From contig WLWZ01000017.1 of NCBI GenBank assembly GCA_012103315.1, positions 16,909-80,908 of the forward strand: 64,000 nucleotides of DNA. The letters are read 5' to 3'. The notes under the pieces are model-generated. The model did no database searches. It was not told where the DNA came from and saw only the letters and a list, made by a program, of their open reading frames with translations. This DNA is from Alphaproteobacteria bacterium (lineage in GTDB: Bacteria > Pseudomonadota > Alphaproteobacteria > MPNO01 > UBA2964). Shown piece after piece: positions 29,194 through 39,572 of the stretch. The position numbers and the translations under genes are program-made. Numbering within the stretch: the first letter of the stretch is position 1; every line of letters starts with the position of its first letter.

Positions 29194-30180
29194 CTAGCGC
29201 CGGCATTTAGAACGTTTGCGCTCCCGCACCAAACGCCGTTTCACCGATTGCTCTGCCTTACGAAAATTCCGTGCGAGCCTGGAATAGGTGGTACAAGCTT
29301 CTCGGTTTTTACCGAGCCTGGACAGAGACATACCGAGATTCAGGAGTGTCGCTGGCGCCTTCTTACTTTTTGGATAACGTTGGAAGCCTTCCGCAAATGC
29401 GATTGCCGCCTGTTCAAAATTGCTGCGAACATAGTATGTCCGGCCGAGCCAATAATGCGCGTTTGGTGCCAGACGATGCTTGCGGTTCACGCTTATAAAG
29501 TCCGTCAAGACACGCTCTGCAGCTGCGAAATCGCGCTTTTTGACAATCAAGCCATGCGCACGGTCATATTGCTGCTCTGGAGTTTCCGTTGCGGCTGGTG
29601 GAACCGCTGCTACTTGACCACCCGCTTTCGGCGGCAATGACGGCTTGCTGCCAAAAGGTCTGACACCACGATCTGCACCCGGCACCGTATTCTCCGTCGT
29701 TGATGATGGTGGTGCAACTGCTGTAGGCGGCGTGCCGTTTGAAGCAAGCGGTGGCTGACCAGTATTATTTGATGGAGGCCCACCGCCTTCCAATGTCTTC
29801 AATCGAAACTCGAGATCAGCGGACATCTTGTCCAATCTTGTTTGGAGCTGAGAAACTTTATGATTGAGTTCCTCATTTGCGCCGGTCAAGCGTCTGATTT
29901 CGGCCTCAAGCTGCGTAATGCGATTAGAAAGCCGGGCCATTGCTGCATTGGGCAACCCCGCCGGTGTCGCCGTGGCGCTGGCCGCAGCACCCGGCGCCTT
30001 TTTTCCCTGATATACATGCTGTTGTAGTGTCGTTAGCTCATTCTGCATCCGTTGCAGTCGGTTGATCAGGTCCTGTGAGTCCTGGGCCTCCGCAGGGTGT
30101 AGAACAACGATCATTGAAATGACCGCCGTTACCATTGCGACCCGTTTGATCCAAATCGCTTTACGCGATGACATCATCAT
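29194..30180 (-). CDS. cpoB: Cell division coordinator CpoB (YbgF)
   Basis: Periplasmic protein that links Tol-Pal constriction to peptidoglycan synthesis. The 328-residue protein has a signal peptide (cleavage near AEAQDS), a long N-terminal coiled coil (about residues 30-115) that trimerises, a proline/alanine-rich linker, and C-terminal tetratricopeptide repeats (from about 205; APNAHYWLGRTYY, KAPATLLNLG). The C-terminal tail is unusually basic. Three consecutive ATG codons open the gene; which is used is uncertain. It is last in the tol-pal order. Confidence 0.93.
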   Translation of the reverse strand: MMMSSRKAIWIKRVAMVTAVISMIVVLHPAEAQDSQDLINRLQRMQNELTTLQQHVYQGKKAPGAAASATATPAGLPNAAMARLSNRITQLEAEIRRLTGANEELNHKVSQLQTRLDKMSADLEFRLKTLEGGGPPSNNTGQPPLASNGTPPTAVAPPSSTTENTVPGADRGVRPFGSKPSLPPKAGGQVAAVPPAATETPEQQYDRAHGLIVKKRDFAAAERVLTDFISVNRKHRLAPNAHYWLGRTYYVRSNFEQAAIAFAEGFQRYPKSKKAPATLLNLGMSLSRLGKNREACTTYSRLARNFRKAEQSVKRRLVRERKRSKCRR

Positions 30181-30242
30181 TAGCCAATTCCGCCATTACA
30201 GTCAGCTGACCGCGTCCCTTGTGCAGCCAGCTGATTTGTATC

Positions 30243-30779
30243 CTAGTTTACCGTGGTCACGCTGCGCCGGTTTTTCGACCAGGCATCTTGGTTAGATCGC
30301 GCATCAACTGGGCGTTCCTTACCGAAACTAACCGTCTTCACTCGGTTCTGATCCAGTCCAAGGGCCACGAGATAATCGCGGACTGCTGTAGCACGGCGAT
30401 CACCTAGCGCAAGATTGTATTCGCGCGTACCTCGTTCATCTGCATGACCAGAAACGGTAATTACTACACCCTGGTTGCGGCGCAACCATTGCGCTTGTTT
30501 TTCAAGGGTCGCCCTGGCTTCAGCAGATAAAGACACGCTATCCAGTCCAAAGAACACTCGGTCCCCTATATTGGTAACCAGATCTTCCTGGCTCCCAGCC
30601 GGAACGCCACCGGGGGCAAGACTGGAAACTTGCGGTGAACTACCGCCGCTACCGCCTGACGACGAGCCTGATCCAGCAGCACTACCGCTGCCTTGAGCCG
30701 ACCCCGCATTATCTGAAGTAGTTTCGCACGCACCGAGCGCAAGCCCGGCAATAACCGTAACGAGGATTTTCCGGTGCAT
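30243..30779 (-). CDS. pal: Peptidoglycan-associated lipoprotein Pal
   Basis: Outer-membrane lipoprotein that binds peptidoglycan and TolB. The 178-residue protein has a lipobox LALGAC (acylated cysteine near residue 18), a glycine/serine-rich linker, and an OmpA-like C-terminal domain with the diaminopimelate-binding GHADERGTREYN block. I use the ATG at 30779 because it gives the short signal sequence directly before the lipobox; an ATG 6 codons upstream is possible. Confidence 0.96.
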   Translation of the reverse strand: MHRKILVTVIAGLALGACETTSDNAGSAQGSGSAAGSGSSSGGSGGSSPQVSSLAPGGVPAGSQEDLVTNIGDRVFFGLDSVSLSAEARATLEKQAQWLRRNQGVVITVSGHADERGTREYNLALGDRRATAVRDYLVALGLDQNRVKTVSFGKERPVDARSNQDAWSKNRRSVTTVN

Positions 30780-30911
30780 ATCTGACGTCCCTCTCATGAA
30801 CACATCTTTCCTAAAAAACATAAGCCTACTCTTCGATTCAATAAAGGCTTGTTCACCTTTCAAAGCAGACTTTCTTCTAAAATCTCAACCCGTTTTGAAT
30901 CCACAAACCGG

Positions 30912-32249
30912 CTATCGTTTGGGCGGCGACCAAGCAGGATCGGATCCCGCTGTCGGCGTCCTGATTTCACGTTCGTTGAATCCCGTTAGATCCACCGAAA
31001 AAAGCTTTGGCTGTCCACCCCGCGGTTGACGGAAAAACATTAATACTCGGCCATTGGGTGACCATGTGGGTCCTTCAACAAGGAACCCTTTCGCCAAGAG
31101 GCGCTCTCCGCTGCCATTCGGTCTCATAACACCAATATAGAACTGGCCCTGTGTAATTTTTGTGAAGGCAATGAGATCACCTCGAGGGGACCACACCGGG
31201 GTCGCATAACGACCGTTCCCAAAGCTAATACGCTTGGGATTTCCGCCATCAGAATCCATTACATAAATTTGCTGTCGCCCACCGCGATCCGAATTAAAAA
31301 CAACCCGCCGACCATCAGGCGAAAAGGACGGCGATGTATCGATAGAGGGGTGGCTGGTCAGACGGCTGACCCGGCGGGTCGGTAAGTCCATTACAAAAAT
31401 ATCAGAATTACCATCTTGCGCCATTGACATAATGACGCGTTTTCCACTGGGCGAAAAGCGAGGCGCGAATGTCATCCCGGGAAAATCACCCAAGGCTTCG
31501 CGTTGCCCGGTATCAATATTGAAGATGTATACACGGGGCCGCCCGCCCCGATATTCAAGATAAGTAATTTCTTGAGCTGTTGGCGAAAAGCGGGGCGTCA
31601 AGACAAGCTCGCTACCACTCGTTAGATAGCGATGGTTTGCGCCATCCTGATCCATAATCGCGAGTCTTTTTACGCGTTTCTCTGCTGGCCCCGATTCAGC
31701 AACATATACCACTCGGGTATCAAAATAGCCCTGCTCACCGGTGATCCGCTTATAAATAGCGTCGGCAATTATATGGGCAACCCGTCGCCAGTTCCGCGAC
31801 TCGGTGTCTGTGCGCAATCCAACAAGCTGCTGGCCGGCGAACACATCCCAGAGCCGGAACTCGACGCGCAACTGCCCGTTCGACCTAATTTCAGTGCTGC
31901 CAACAACCAGCGCCTGCGCATTGATTTGCCGCCATGACGGAAATTTAGGACGTATCCGAAGAGAGCTTCGTGCCTGGATAAACGCCTTACGATCAATAAG
32001 TCGAAACAACCCAGATCGTTCGAGATCAGCCGCCACCACGGCCGCAATATCTCGTCCTAATGTTTGAGCTTGTGCGTCATTTCCAAAAAAGTCGGGAAGA
32101 GCAATTGGCAGAGGTTCAATTTTACCACTGGTAATATCGACTTTGAGCTCCGCGCGGGCTGGGTACGATCCCATCACCATGGCGAGTACAGGCACAGCGA
32201 AAAGCAGTGGTATAACCCAGAAGCGAACGTCTTGTTTGATATTCCTCAT
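30912..32249 (-). CDS. tolB: Tol-Pal system beta-propeller protein TolB
   Basis: Periplasmic protein that shuttles between Pal and TolA. The 445-residue product has a signal peptide (cleavage near PARAEL), an N-terminal alpha/beta domain, then a six-bladed propeller seen as repeated SPxGRRVxF-type units such as [33 protein letters not shown] and [11 protein letters not shown]. It lies between tolA and pal as expected. Confidence 0.97.
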   Translation of the reverse strand: MRNIKQDVRFWVIPLLFAVPVLAMVMGSYPARAELKVDITSGKIEPLPIALPDFFGNDAQAQTLGRDIAAVVAADLERSGLFRLIDRKAFIQARSSLRIRPKFPSWRQINAQALVVGSTEIRSNGQLRVEFRLWDVFAGQQLVGLRTDTESRNWRRVAHIIADAIYKRITGEQGYFDTRVVYVAESGPAEKRVKRLAIMDQDGANHRYLTSGSELVLTPRFSPTAQEITYLEYRGGRPRVYIFNIDTGQREALGDFPGMTFAPRFSPSGKRVIMSMAQDGNSDIFVMDLPTRRVSRLTSHPSIDTSPSFSPDGRRVVFNSDRGGRQQIYVMDSDGGNPKRISFGNGRYATPVWSPRGDLIAFTKITQGQFYIGVMRPNGSGERLLAKGFLVEGPTWSPNGRVLMFFRQPRGGQPKLFSVDLTGFNEREIRTPTAGSDPAWSPPKR

Positions 32250-32275
32250 CGTCTCACATTAGCTCAAATTTGATG

Positions 32276-33121
32276 TTACGGACCCAACGCTTCGCTGGGG
32301 TCGAAATTGAACGTAATGTCCTTCCATATTTCGTATTGGCCATAAGGTAACCGCAAAGGGCTGCAACGTGGATTCAAAAGTGCGCGAACTGCACTTTCTG
32401 CGACCACCCGAAAAGATTGGTCGGTGCGAAACCGCCCTGTATCGATGACTCGCGGTGCGCCGATCAACGAGCCATCGCGATTGAGACGGATACGGACACC
32501 GATTTGCATCTTTTGCGCGTCCTTCGCGCCGCCTGGAATATTCCAGCACGGGACGACCTGTTGCCGAACTTTCTTGGACAGTTCGTTTTCGGTTTGACGG
32601 CGGGCATAGGCGGATCGAACGGGTGTCGGTTGCGGTTTGACAATCTTTGGCGTCTTTTTGGCGACCTTCGGAGTCGGTTTTTTGCGCTTGGTCAAATCTT
32701 TGAGCAGTTTCCGAAACTCGTCGGGCGGCGGCGGTTTGCGCCTGGGCTTGGGAGCGACACGGGCGACTTTGGCCGGTTTCTTGGGTTTGGCTTTTTTGAC
32801 CACTTTGGGCTTGGGTTTTGGTTTGGGCTTTGGCTTCGCTTTTGGAGGTGGTGGCAACGGTTCTGGTGCTGGTTCGGGTATCGCCAAAGGAGGCGGTGGT
32901 GGAACAGCGGCCACGGGCGGCGGCGGTGGAACGATTGGCTTGGGCTGTGCAACAGGTTTGGGCGCCGGCTTTTCCGGCATCTGCTCCGGCAGGACAATCT
33001 CGACAGCCATCGGTGGGCTGCTTTCGATCTTTGGCGGATCGAATAAAATTGGGAGCCCGAAATAGGCTACGACAATCACGAGAACGTGCAATATACCCGA
33101 AATGATAACCGCACGTTTCAT
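32276..33121 (-). CDS. tolA: TolA, cell-envelope integrity/energy transducer
   Basis: Inner-membrane anchored protein that transmits the proton-motive force from TolQR across the periplasm. The 281-residue protein has one N-terminal helix (about 5-27), a proline- and lysine-rich rod (about 45-175, with PPPPP runs and repeated KP pairs), and a folded C-terminal domain (from about 180) with a paired-cysteine core (PCWNIPGG; LLNPRCSPL). The repetitive rod creates a long open frame on the overlapping frame and the other strand, which I reject as genes. Confidence 0.95.
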   Translation of the reverse strand: MKRAVIISGILHVLVIVVAYFGLPILFDPPKIESSPPMAVEIVLPEQMPEKPAPKPVAQPKPIVPPPPPVAAVPPPPPLAIPEPAPEPLPPPPKAKPKPKPKPKPKVVKKAKPKKPAKVARVAPKPRRKPPPPDEFRKLLKDLTKRKKPTPKVAKKTPKIVKPQPTPVRSAYARRQTENELSKKVRQQVVPCWNIPGGAKDAQKMQIGVRIRLNRDGSLIGAPRVIDTGRFRTDQSFRVVAESAVRALLNPRCSPLRLPYGQYEIWKDITFNFDPSEALGP

Positions 33122-33124
33122 TCC

Positions 33125-33586
33125 TCACCGCGCGCCCCGACCGGCCTTTTTACTAGGCGCCTGAGTTATCAGCGCTACCCTGTTAAATCCTGCCTGATTC
33201 AGCGCCCCCATAACGGACATAACCCTGCCATAAGCAATAGCCTGATCACCGCGCAAAAATATCCGCGCATCCTTTTTATTCTCGGTAATGGCAGTAAGCC
33301 GTGGAATCAGCTGATCGAGCTTTATTTCCGTATCTTGCAGAAATACGCCGCCATCACTGTTAACGCTGACAACCAACGGCTCATCCTGCCCGACGACGCG
33401 GTTTGCTGCCGTTTCTGGTAAATCGACAGGGACCCCAACCGTCAATAATGGCGCCGTTACCATGAAGACGATCAATAGTACCAGCATAACGTCGACAAGC
33501 GGTGTGACGTTAATTTCACTTATTGGAGGGCGCCGACCAAGCTGTCCGGGCCTACCACCGCCTCGAGATCCAACATCCATTGCCAT
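33125..33586 (-). CDS. tolR: TolR, Tol-Pal proton channel subunit
   Basis: ExbD-like protein of 153 residues. One membrane helix near residues 27-45 holds the conserved proton-binding aspartate (VTPLVDVMLVLLIVF), followed by a periplasmic domain. It is flanked by tolQ (2-bp gap) and tolA (3-bp gap), consistent with one operon. Confidence 0.96.
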   Translation of the reverse strand: MAMDVGSRGGGRPGQLGRRPPISEINVTPLVDVMLVLLIVFMVTAPLLTVGVPVDLPETAANRVVGQDEPLVVSVNSDGGVFLQDTEIKLDQLIPRLTAITENKKDARIFLRGDQAIAYGRVMSVMGALNQAGFNRVALITQAPSKKAGRGAR

Positions 33587-33588
33587 AA

Positions 33589-34314
33589 TCAGTCAGACTC
33601 CTCGAACTGTCGCGACAAAATTGCACTGAATTCATTACCAAATGCCTCAAGTCGGGCAGCATAACGTCCAAGGTCGGTGGAAAGCTTATTATAAGCGACA
33701 ACCGCCGGAATAGCGGCTACGAGACCCAATGCCGTCGCGAACAATGCTTCCGCAATACCTGGGGCCACAACAGCCAAAGAGGTATCCTTAGATTGGGCGA
33801 TTGCCTGGAAACTATTCATGATTCCCCAAACAGTTCCGAACAAACCAATAAATGGAGCGGTCGAACCAACTGTCGCCAGAAAGGCCATATGGCGTTCCAG
33901 TCCTTCTATCTCACGCCCCATGGTAACATGCATAACGCGCTCGATCCGTTGCGCCAGACTTGCTTTCTGAGAGGTTTCTGAGAGTCCTTTCGACGCGGAT
34001 CGTCGCCATTCCCGCATTGCTGCGGTAAACACTGACGACATGGGTTCCTGTGGACGATTATCTATACGGTCATAGAGATCTTCCAAAGATCCGCCAGACC
34101 AGAATGCTTCTTCAAACTCCTCTGCTTGCGTCGCCAGCCGGCGCATACGGAGGAGTTTGTCGAAAATTATTGCCCAGCACCAAAAAGAAGCGAGGACCAA
34201 AATGACCATCACGAGTTTAACAACGATATCAGCCTGGAGAAACAATCCCCAGACTGAAAGGTCATGAGCCACCGACCCAGCTATGGCGGCGGATGCTATC
34301 GCAGTTTGTTCCAT
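33589..34314 (-). CDS. tolQ: TolQ, Tol-Pal proton channel subunit
   Basis: ExbB/MotA-like protein of 241 residues with three membrane helices (about 28-50, 138-160 and 173-200) and the conserved segment TVWGIMNSF ... PGIAEALFATALGL. It drives TolA with TolR. It lies 15 bp after ybgC. Confidence 0.96.
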   Translation of the reverse strand: MEQTAIASAAIAGSVAHDLSVWGLFLQADIVVKLVMVILVLASFWCWAIIFDKLLRMRRLATQAEEFEEAFWSGGSLEDLYDRIDNRPQEPMSSVFTAAMREWRRSASKGLSETSQKASLAQRIERVMHVTMGREIEGLERHMAFLATVGSTAPFIGLFGTVWGIMNSFQAIAQSKDTSLAVVAPGIAEALFATALGLVAAIPAVVAYNKLSTDLGRYAARLEAFGNEFSAILSRQFEESD

Positions 34315-34329
34315 ATCTCGATTCCGTCC

Positions 34330-34782
34330 TTACTGTTTCGAGTTATTAACTGCCAAAAGTGGCAAAAGTACGTCACGCAATTCACTTGGCAAACGTTTGG
34401 GTTTTCCAGCATCTCCGACACAGGCCAGCCGAACCTGGAGTCGCGCGATCTCGTCACCCTCCCGCCTTATTGTTTGTTCAATCCACAGGCTCGCTGCTTC
34501 GATTTCGACACTACCGCTGTAAATTTCAAGAGCATCATCAAGATGAGCGGGTTTCATATAGTCAACTTCACACCGTCGAACTGCAAATACCAAACCATCT
34601 TCTGACATCATTTTTGCGTGCGGGTAGCCGATACAGCGCAACATTTCTGTTCGAGCGCGCTCGGCATATCTGAGATAGTTTGCGTAATAAACGATGCCCC
34701 CACTATCTGTGTCTTCGAAATAGACCCTAACCGGAAAGACATGGACGCTATTCTCGAGCATACCAGCATCAGGAACTGCCAT
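34330..34782 (-). CDS. ybgC: YbgC-family acyl-CoA thioesterase
   Basis: Hot-dog-fold thioesterase of about 150 residues, first gene of the tol-pal group. The active-site block is [18 protein letters not shown], with the catalytic aspartate. Several in-frame ATGs exist: 34791, 34782 and 34761. I use 34782, which overlaps the end of ruvB by 14 bp; 34761 would give no overlap. The core identification does not depend on this choice. Confidence 0.92.
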   Translation of the reverse strand: MAVPDAGMLENSVHVFPVRVYFEDTDSGGIVYYANYLRYAERARTEMLRCIGYPHAKMMSEDGLVFAVRRCEVDYMKPAHLDDALEIYSGSVEIEAASLWIEQTIRREGDEIARLQVRLACVGDAGKPKRLPSELRDVLLPLLAVNNSKQ

Positions 34783-35842
34783 CGTCGCCATCCGCTTCCA
34801 AATCACTGTTTTCGGTCGCTAGCAATTCGAGCTGAGAAATGACCTCTTTGTCAGCCTTAAGACCGATATGATCAAACCCCCGCGCCGTCACAACGCGACC
34901 GCGTGGCGTTCGCTGTACAAGCCCTTGTTGAATGAGAAACGGCTCGATCACCTCTTCAATAGCATCGCGCTGTTCGGACAAAGCCGCCGCAAGTGTCTCG
35001 ACACCGACCGGCCCGCCACCATAATTTTCACAAATTGTTCGAAGATATCGACGATCCATCGCATCAAGACCGAGGGCATCAACTTCCAACCGATTGAGGG
35101 CAGCATCTGCGATTGCGGCATCCACCGGGCCATTCTCGCCAACAACAGCAAAGTCACGTACCCGACGTAATAATCTCCCTGCGACACGCGGTGTCCCCCG
35201 GGCGCGTCGAGCAATTTCGCCGGCCCCTTCATCAGTAAGCTCTAGATCTAAGAGATTTGCGGCGCGCCGAACAATGCTCTCAAGCTCCTCTGCGCTATAG
35301 AAGTTTAGCCGCAGCGGAATTCCGAACCGTTCACGTAATGGTGTCGTGATCAGTCCCGACCTTGTCGTCGCCCCGATAAGCGTAAAGGGTTGCAGATCAA
35401 TCCGCACCGATCTCGCCGCCGGCCCCTCTCCGATTACGAGATCAAGCTTGTAATCCTCTATCGCAGGATACAGCACCTCTTCAACGACAGGTGAAAGTCG
35501 ATGAATTTCATCAATAAACAAAACGTCGTTTGCTTCCAGGTTGGTGAGAATCGCCGCGAGATCACCTGCTTTGGCGATTACAGGACCTGACGTCATCCGG
35601 AAACCAACCCCAAGTTCTCTGGCGACAATCTGAGCAAGTGTCGTTTTGCCGAGCCCGGGCGGGCCATAAAAGAGAACGTGGTCCAGCGCCTCACCACGCG
35701 TTTTCGCGGCATTGATGAAGACACTCAAATTTTCGCGGAGCTGTGGCTGCCCCACAAAATCATTGAGAGTTTGCGGGCGCAGAGAAACTTCCGTCGAGTC
35801 ATCCTGCCCGGATTCTGGCGCAACGATACGCTCCTCCGTCAT
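34769..35842 (-). CDS. ruvB: Holliday junction ATP-dependent helicase RuvB
   Basis: Hexameric AAA+ motor that drives branch migration with RuvA. The 357-residue protein has [12 protein letters not shown] at the start, Walker A GPPGLGKT, Walker B FIDEIHRL, sensor 1 GATTRSG, and a C-terminal winged helix ([15 protein letters not shown]). Its start overlaps the ruvA stop by 4 bp. Confidence 0.98.
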   Translation of the reverse strand: MTEERIVAPESGQDDSTEVSLRPQTLNDFVGQPQLRENLSVFINAAKTRGEALDHVLFYGPPGLGKTTLAQIVARELGVGFRMTSGPVIAKAGDLAAILTNLEANDVLFIDEIHRLSPVVEEVLYPAIEDYKLDLVIGEGPAARSVRIDLQPFTLIGATTRSGLITTPLRERFGIPLRLNFYSAEELESIVRRAANLLDLELTDEGAGEIARRARGTPRVAGRLLRRVRDFAVVGENGPVDAAIADAALNRLEVDALGLDAMDRRYLRTICENYGGGPVGVETLAAALSEQRDAIEEVIEPFLIQQGLVQRTPRGRVVTARGFDHIGLKADKEVISQLELLATENSDLEADGDDGSS

Positions 35843-36444
35843 GCGCTAAGCTCCTGCAATCCAGCCTTTACCAGGGTTTCAACGCTGGAATCCTCGCCCA
35901 ATGTCTGAACGGCCTGAGACACCGCACCGAAGGCCGCACTGCGGCCATATCCAAGGTTGACCAACGCAGATACAGCATCGGAAATCGCACCGGTATCTTC
36001 ACTCGCTTTGCCGCCAAAATCGACATGACGCACTACACTAAGTTCGGCAGCCTTTTCACGCAGCTCGGCCAATAACCGAACCGCCAAACGTGGACCAACA
36101 CCCGGCGCCCGAGTCAGCGCCGCTTTATCTTCCGCCATCATCGCATTCGCCAATTCATCTGGTGCCAAAGTGCCAAGAATAGCCAGCGCAACTTTGGCGC
36201 CGACGCCCTGAACAGTCGTTAACAACTTGAACCAGTCCCGTTCTGATTGGTCGGCAAAACCATAAAGATGAATGTGATCTTCCCGAACATGGGTTTCGAC
36301 CGATATCGAGACAGGATCTCCTGCCCGACCGAGTGCTCCGAGAGTGCGTGAGGAACAAAACACGAGATAGCCAACGCCACTGACGTCGATGACGGCACCA
36401 TCATCACCAATCGAGTCTAATAAGCCGGTAAGCTTGGCAATCAT
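35839..36444 (-). CDS. ruvA: Holliday junction DNA-binding protein RuvA
   Basis: Tetrameric junction-binding protein of 201 residues. It has the N-terminal OB fold ([13 protein letters not shown] ... [15 protein letters not shown]), tandem helix-hairpin-helix motifs ([26 protein letters not shown]), and a C-terminal RuvB-contacting domain. It lies between ruvC and ruvB. Confidence 0.97.
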   Translation of the reverse strand: MIAKLTGLLDSIGDDGAVIDVSGVGYLVFCSSRTLGALGRAGDPVSISVETHVREDHIHLYGFADQSERDWFKLLTTVQGVGAKVALAILGTLAPDELANAMMAEDKAALTRAPGVGPRLAVRLLAELREKAAELSVVRHVDFGGKASEDTGAISDAVSALVNLGYGRSAAFGAVSQAVQTLGEDSSVETLVKAGLQELSA

Positions 36445-36455
36445 TCCGAAAAACC

Positions 36456-36980
36456 CTATTCCGCAGGCGTGGACGCATGAACGACCTGCACACCAGAATC
36501 CCAGCGCGCACGACTACGGCGATGATGGGCATGACATACAGCGACACCAAGCGCGTCAGCAGCATCCGCGCTGTCGATCGACGCGCCAGGCAACAATGTA
36601 CGAACCATCATTTCTACTTGATCCTTACCGGCATGCCCCGCGCCGACCAGTGATTTCTTGATGACATTTGCAGGATATTCACTAACCGGAATATCCGCCA
36701 TTGCAGGTGTCAATAAGACGACCCCACGAGCTTGGCCAAGTTTTAGCGTTGATTTCGGGTTACGGTTCACAAAAGTTTCTTCGACGGCCGCTTCATCGGG
36801 CCGGTAGGTCTCTATGACCGAGTTTAAGACGCGATACAAAGTCGCCAGCCGTTCGGCTAGAGACATTTTCGTCGGCACCCGGACGGTACCGGCAGCAACA
36901 TATGTCAGATTGTTGCCATCAACATTTATGATACCCCAGCCCGTTGCCCGTAAACCAGAATCCAGCCCAATAAGCTTCAT
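36456..36980 (-). CDS. ruvC: Holliday junction resolvase RuvC
   Basis: Dimeric endonuclease of 174 residues that cuts junctions symmetrically. It opens with GLDSGLRATGWG, whose aspartate is the first metal ligand, and has AVEETFVN (second acidic residue) and the late DSADAADALGVAVCHAHH block with two more. The ATG at 36980 is the usual start; an upstream ATG adds 11 residues. It begins 22 bp after yebC. Confidence 0.96.
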   Translation of the reverse strand: MKLIGLDSGLRATGWGIINVDGNNLTYVAAGTVRVPTKMSLAERLATLYRVLNSVIETYRPDEAAVEETFVNRNPKSTLKLGQARGVVLLTPAMADIPVSEYPANVIKKSLVGAGHAGKDQVEMMVRTLLPGASIDSADAADALGVAVCHAHHRRSRARWDSGVQVVHASTPAE

Positions 36981-37002
36981 CAAATCCCTTTCACCGCCCT
37001 TG

Positions 37003-37752
37003 CTAGTCAGCAAGCGTGGCCATTACCGCATCATCGATCTCGTAATTTGCGGAAACTGACCGCACATCATCATTGTCGTCCAGCGTCTCAAGCAGCTTGA
37101 ACAATGTTTGCACATGATCTTCACCGACCGGCACTGATACTTGTGGTTTCCACTGAAGTTCGACCAATTGCGGTGTATCAAACTTTGCTTCCAAGGCTTC
37201 ACGGACGGTATGTAAATCATCTGGTTCACAGACCACGTCATGGCTAGCATCCGACGATTCTACATCGGTGGCGCCGGCCTCTAACGCCGCCTCAAACATC
37301 TCGTCGGCACTTGTGACATCCGCCGCGTAGCCAACCGCGCCGATACGATCAAATTGAAAACTGACGCTGTTGGTTTCACCCAGTGACCCGCCATGCTTTG
37401 TGAAGGCGGCTCGCACTTCGCTCGCCGTGCGATTGCGATTATCGGTCAGCGTTTCGACAATGATGGCGACACCACCTGGCCCATAGCCCTCGTATCGAAT
37501 TTCCTCAAAGGCTTCTCCGTCCGCCAAACCAGCACCGCGTTTAATTGCCCGATCAATATTATCCTTCGGCATATTGACGGCTTTAGCCGCCGCCACTGCC
37601 GTTTTCAGCGCAGGGTTCATTTCAACATCCGGCAAGCCGGTACGCGCCGCCACCTGAATTTCGCGAATATGTTTAGAAAATACCTTGGCGCGCTTTTTAT
37701 CCTGCGCACCTTTCCGGTACATAATGTTTTTAAATTGGGAATGTCCGGCCAT
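37003..37752 (-). CDS. yebC: YebC/PmpR-family DNA-binding or translation-associated protein
   Basis: Conserved 249-residue protein with the family opening [21 protein letters not shown] and the [27 protein letters not shown] and GSLGE blocks. Family members have been described as transcriptional regulators and, more recently, as factors relieving ribosome stalling. Location just before ruvCAB is typical across bacteria. Confidence 0.95.
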   Translation of the reverse strand: MAGHSQFKNIMYRKGAQDKKRAKVFSKHIREIQVAARTGLPDVEMNPALKTAVAAAKAVNMPKDNIDRAIKRGAGLADGEAFEEIRYEGYGPGGVAIIVETLTDNRNRTASEVRAAFTKHGGSLGETNSVSFQFDRIGAVGYAADVTSADEMFEAALEAGATDVESSDASHDVVCEPDDLHTVREALEAKFDTPQLVELQWKPQVSVPVGEDHVQTLFKLLETLDDNDDVRSVSANYEIDDAVMATLAD

Positions 37753-37914
37753 GACCGCCTTGATCCGATATTAAGGGAGAAAAATATACTATATATAGCG
37801 GTTTAAAGCACATAGACCCCATTTTCTAGTCACTAAATCGCGTTTGAGCCCGAAAAACGGGCATTTATGACGAAAAACCGACCAGAAATCCAAATCGGCT
37901 AGTTGTTCATGAAT

Positions 37915-38733
37915 TTATGATCCCATTTCAGGTGTCGGCGCGAGACGCCCGCCGCGCCTAAATGGTGTGATATTCGTAGTGAGTCCGGTCTCATCATCGG
38001 TATCAATGACAACGCCACATAATGTAGCTTCACCTTGAGCCGCCTCTAGACGAGGGGCCGGTACTTTCTTGCGGAAGCGGGCAATTGACCCTTCCTTTTT
38101 CATGCCGATCACAGAGTCATAATCGCCGCACATTCCGAGATCAGTCATATAGCCAGTGCCACCGGGCAGCACTTGATGATCAGCGGTTGGTATATGCGAA
38201 TGCGTTCCGACGAGCGCAGAGACCCGTCCATCCAACACATGACCCATCGCGACTTTTTCGCTTGTCGCTTCGCCATGAAAATCAACGATGATCGCCGCAA
38301 TATCGCCGCCCAGTTTTTTGTTGAGGAGCGCCCGATCCATCCCCGAAAAGGGATCATCCAAAGTCGGCATAAACAAGAGCCCCATAAAATGCAGCACAAG
38401 AACTTTTCGACCGGCACCATCTTCATAAAGCCCCATGCCAGTTCCTGGTGTCCCCTCGGGATAGTTATGCGGCCGTAACAGGCGTTTTTCTTTATCAAAA
38501 TGAGGGATGATGTCTTTTTGATCCCAGGCATGATTGCCCGTCGTCACAACATCCGCCCCAGCCTCCAGAAACTGACCACAAATTTTTGGCGTAATACCGA
38601 ACCCACCAGCCGCGTTTTCTCCATTGACGATAGCAAAGTCCACGGCGAGCTCGCGCCGCAGATGGGGCAACGCCTCGCAAACCGCACGCCGTCCGCTACG
38701 ACCAACAACATCGCCTAAAACAAGAATTCTCAT
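37915..38733 (-). CDS. YmdB-type calcineurin-like metallophosphoesterase
   Basis: Binuclear-metal phosphodiesterase of 272 residues; relatives hydrolyse 2',3'-cyclic nucleotides. Metal-binding motifs are GDVVGRSG (residues 7-14), NGENAAGGFG, TTGNHAWD, DFHGEATSEK and THSHIPTAD. It follows fau by 26 bp on the minus strand. The physiological substrate is not known from sequence. The 160-bp gap to yebC holds only a weak 5-bp hairpin. Confidence 0.9.
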   Translation of the reverse strand: MRILVLGDVVGRSGRRAVCEALPHLRRELAVDFAIVNGENAAGGFGITPKICGQFLEAGADVVTTGNHAWDQKDIIPHFDKEKRLLRPHNYPEGTPGTGMGLYEDGAGRKVLVLHFMGLLFMPTLDDPFSGMDRALLNKKLGGDIAAIIVDFHGEATSEKVAMGHVLDGRVSALVGTHSHIPTADHQVLPGGTGYMTDLGMCGDYDSVIGMKKEGSIARFRKKVPAPRLEAAQGEATLCGVVIDTDDETGLTTNITPFRRGGRLAPTPEMGS

Positions 38734-38759
38734 CCGACTACTTTCTTACACACGATCTG

Positions 38760-39368
38760 TCAGGCCCGGCCGAATTGTTTAAAACCTTGCTCTGTAATCA
38801 ACCAGTCCAGCCTAGCATCACCTTCGTCATGCGGCACGAACTGAACCCTTTGCACATCATACGCAACGCCAACCGCGACCACGGGACCTTCCCTGCCCTG
38901 GCGTCGTTGAAGAAGGGTTCGATCATAATAACCACCACCATAGCCAAGCCGATTACCATCACCATCAACCGCCAGCAACGGAACCAGCATAACTTCCGGT
39001 GTCAAAACAGGTTGATCAGATGACGGTTCGGCAACACCAAAGGAAGCTTCTTCGAGTGCATCTCCCGGTTGCCAGAGACGGAACGACAACGGCTTGTTTT
39101 TTTGCTGCATTACCGGCAACGCACATCGTACTCCTTCGTCATGAAGGCCGCGCAGTAGTTTTCGGGTATCAAGCTCATCGCGCATCGGCCAATAGGCAGA
39201 AACAATTGTGCCACGATCAATCACCAATCCTGCATCGCGGGCCAATCGGAGTTGGTCGCAAATTTCCGTTGCGGCAATGCGACCCCTGTCACGATGCGCC
39301 GCTGTTCTTACGGCGCGTACATTAAGGGCCAAGAGCCGCTTGGCCTCATCAATTCGGGAAAGCGCCAA
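38760..39368 (-). CDS. fau: 5-formyltetrahydrofolate cyclo-ligase
   Basis: Converts 5-formyl-tetrahydrofolate to methenyl-tetrahydrofolate. The 202-residue protein has the N-terminal basic helix (IDEAKRLLALNVRAVR), YWPMRDELDT and the C-terminal GYGGGYYDRTL glycine motif. No ATG is available near the N-terminus; TTG at 39368, preceded by the purine-rich AGAAAGAAG, is the most likely start. The 6S RNA gene directly upstream is the classic neighbour (ssrS-fau). Confidence 0.92.
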   Translation of the reverse strand: MALSRIDEAKRLLALNVRAVRTAAHRDRGRIAATEICDQLRLARDAGLVIDRGTIVSAYWPMRDELDTRKLLRGLHDEGVRCALPVMQQKNKPLSFRLWQPGDALEEASFGVAEPSSDQPVLTPEVMLVPLLAVDGDGNRLGYGGGYYDRTLLQRRQGREGPVVAVGVAYDVQRVQFVPHDEGDARLDWLITEQGFKQFGRA

Positions 39369-39379
39369 CGAGATCGTCT

Positions 39380-39520
39380 TCTTTCTAAATCTTGTATTTC
39401 TGAAATTCAGGTGATGCCGCGATAGCCGGTCAACGTGTCATCCTCTAAGGCCCGCGTTAGCAGGTGGGCGCCATATACCGAAACCAAGGCTCCGGCAGGG
39501 ACAGCTCCCTAGAAGATATT
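39380..39520 (-). ncRNA. ssrS: 6S RNA
   Basis: The gap between zapA and fau is the conserved place of 6S RNA in proteobacteria. Read on the minus strand it has stretches that line up, in order, with E. coli 6S: TGTCCCTG...GAGCC, TGGCGC, GCCTTA followed by GATGACAC, and GCGGCATC near the 3' end. The ends can pair (TCTTCTA at 39510-39516 with TAGAAAGA at 39380-39387, one bulge), giving a rod-like RNA of about 140 bases. It would bind the RNA polymerase sigma-70 holoenzyme and is probably processed from a zapA-ssrS-fau transcript. Ends are approximate. Confidence 0.88.
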
Positions 39521-39572
39521 ATTGGCCAAAGGGATGTATATGTATCTCGTACCACGCAGCATCGAGATTAAT

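Noticed and set aside
32259..33128. Long open frame of 289 codons overlapping tolA in another frame
   Set aside because: It is a by-product of the repetitive proline/lysine codons of the tolA rod; the tolA frame has the membrane helix and C-terminal domain.
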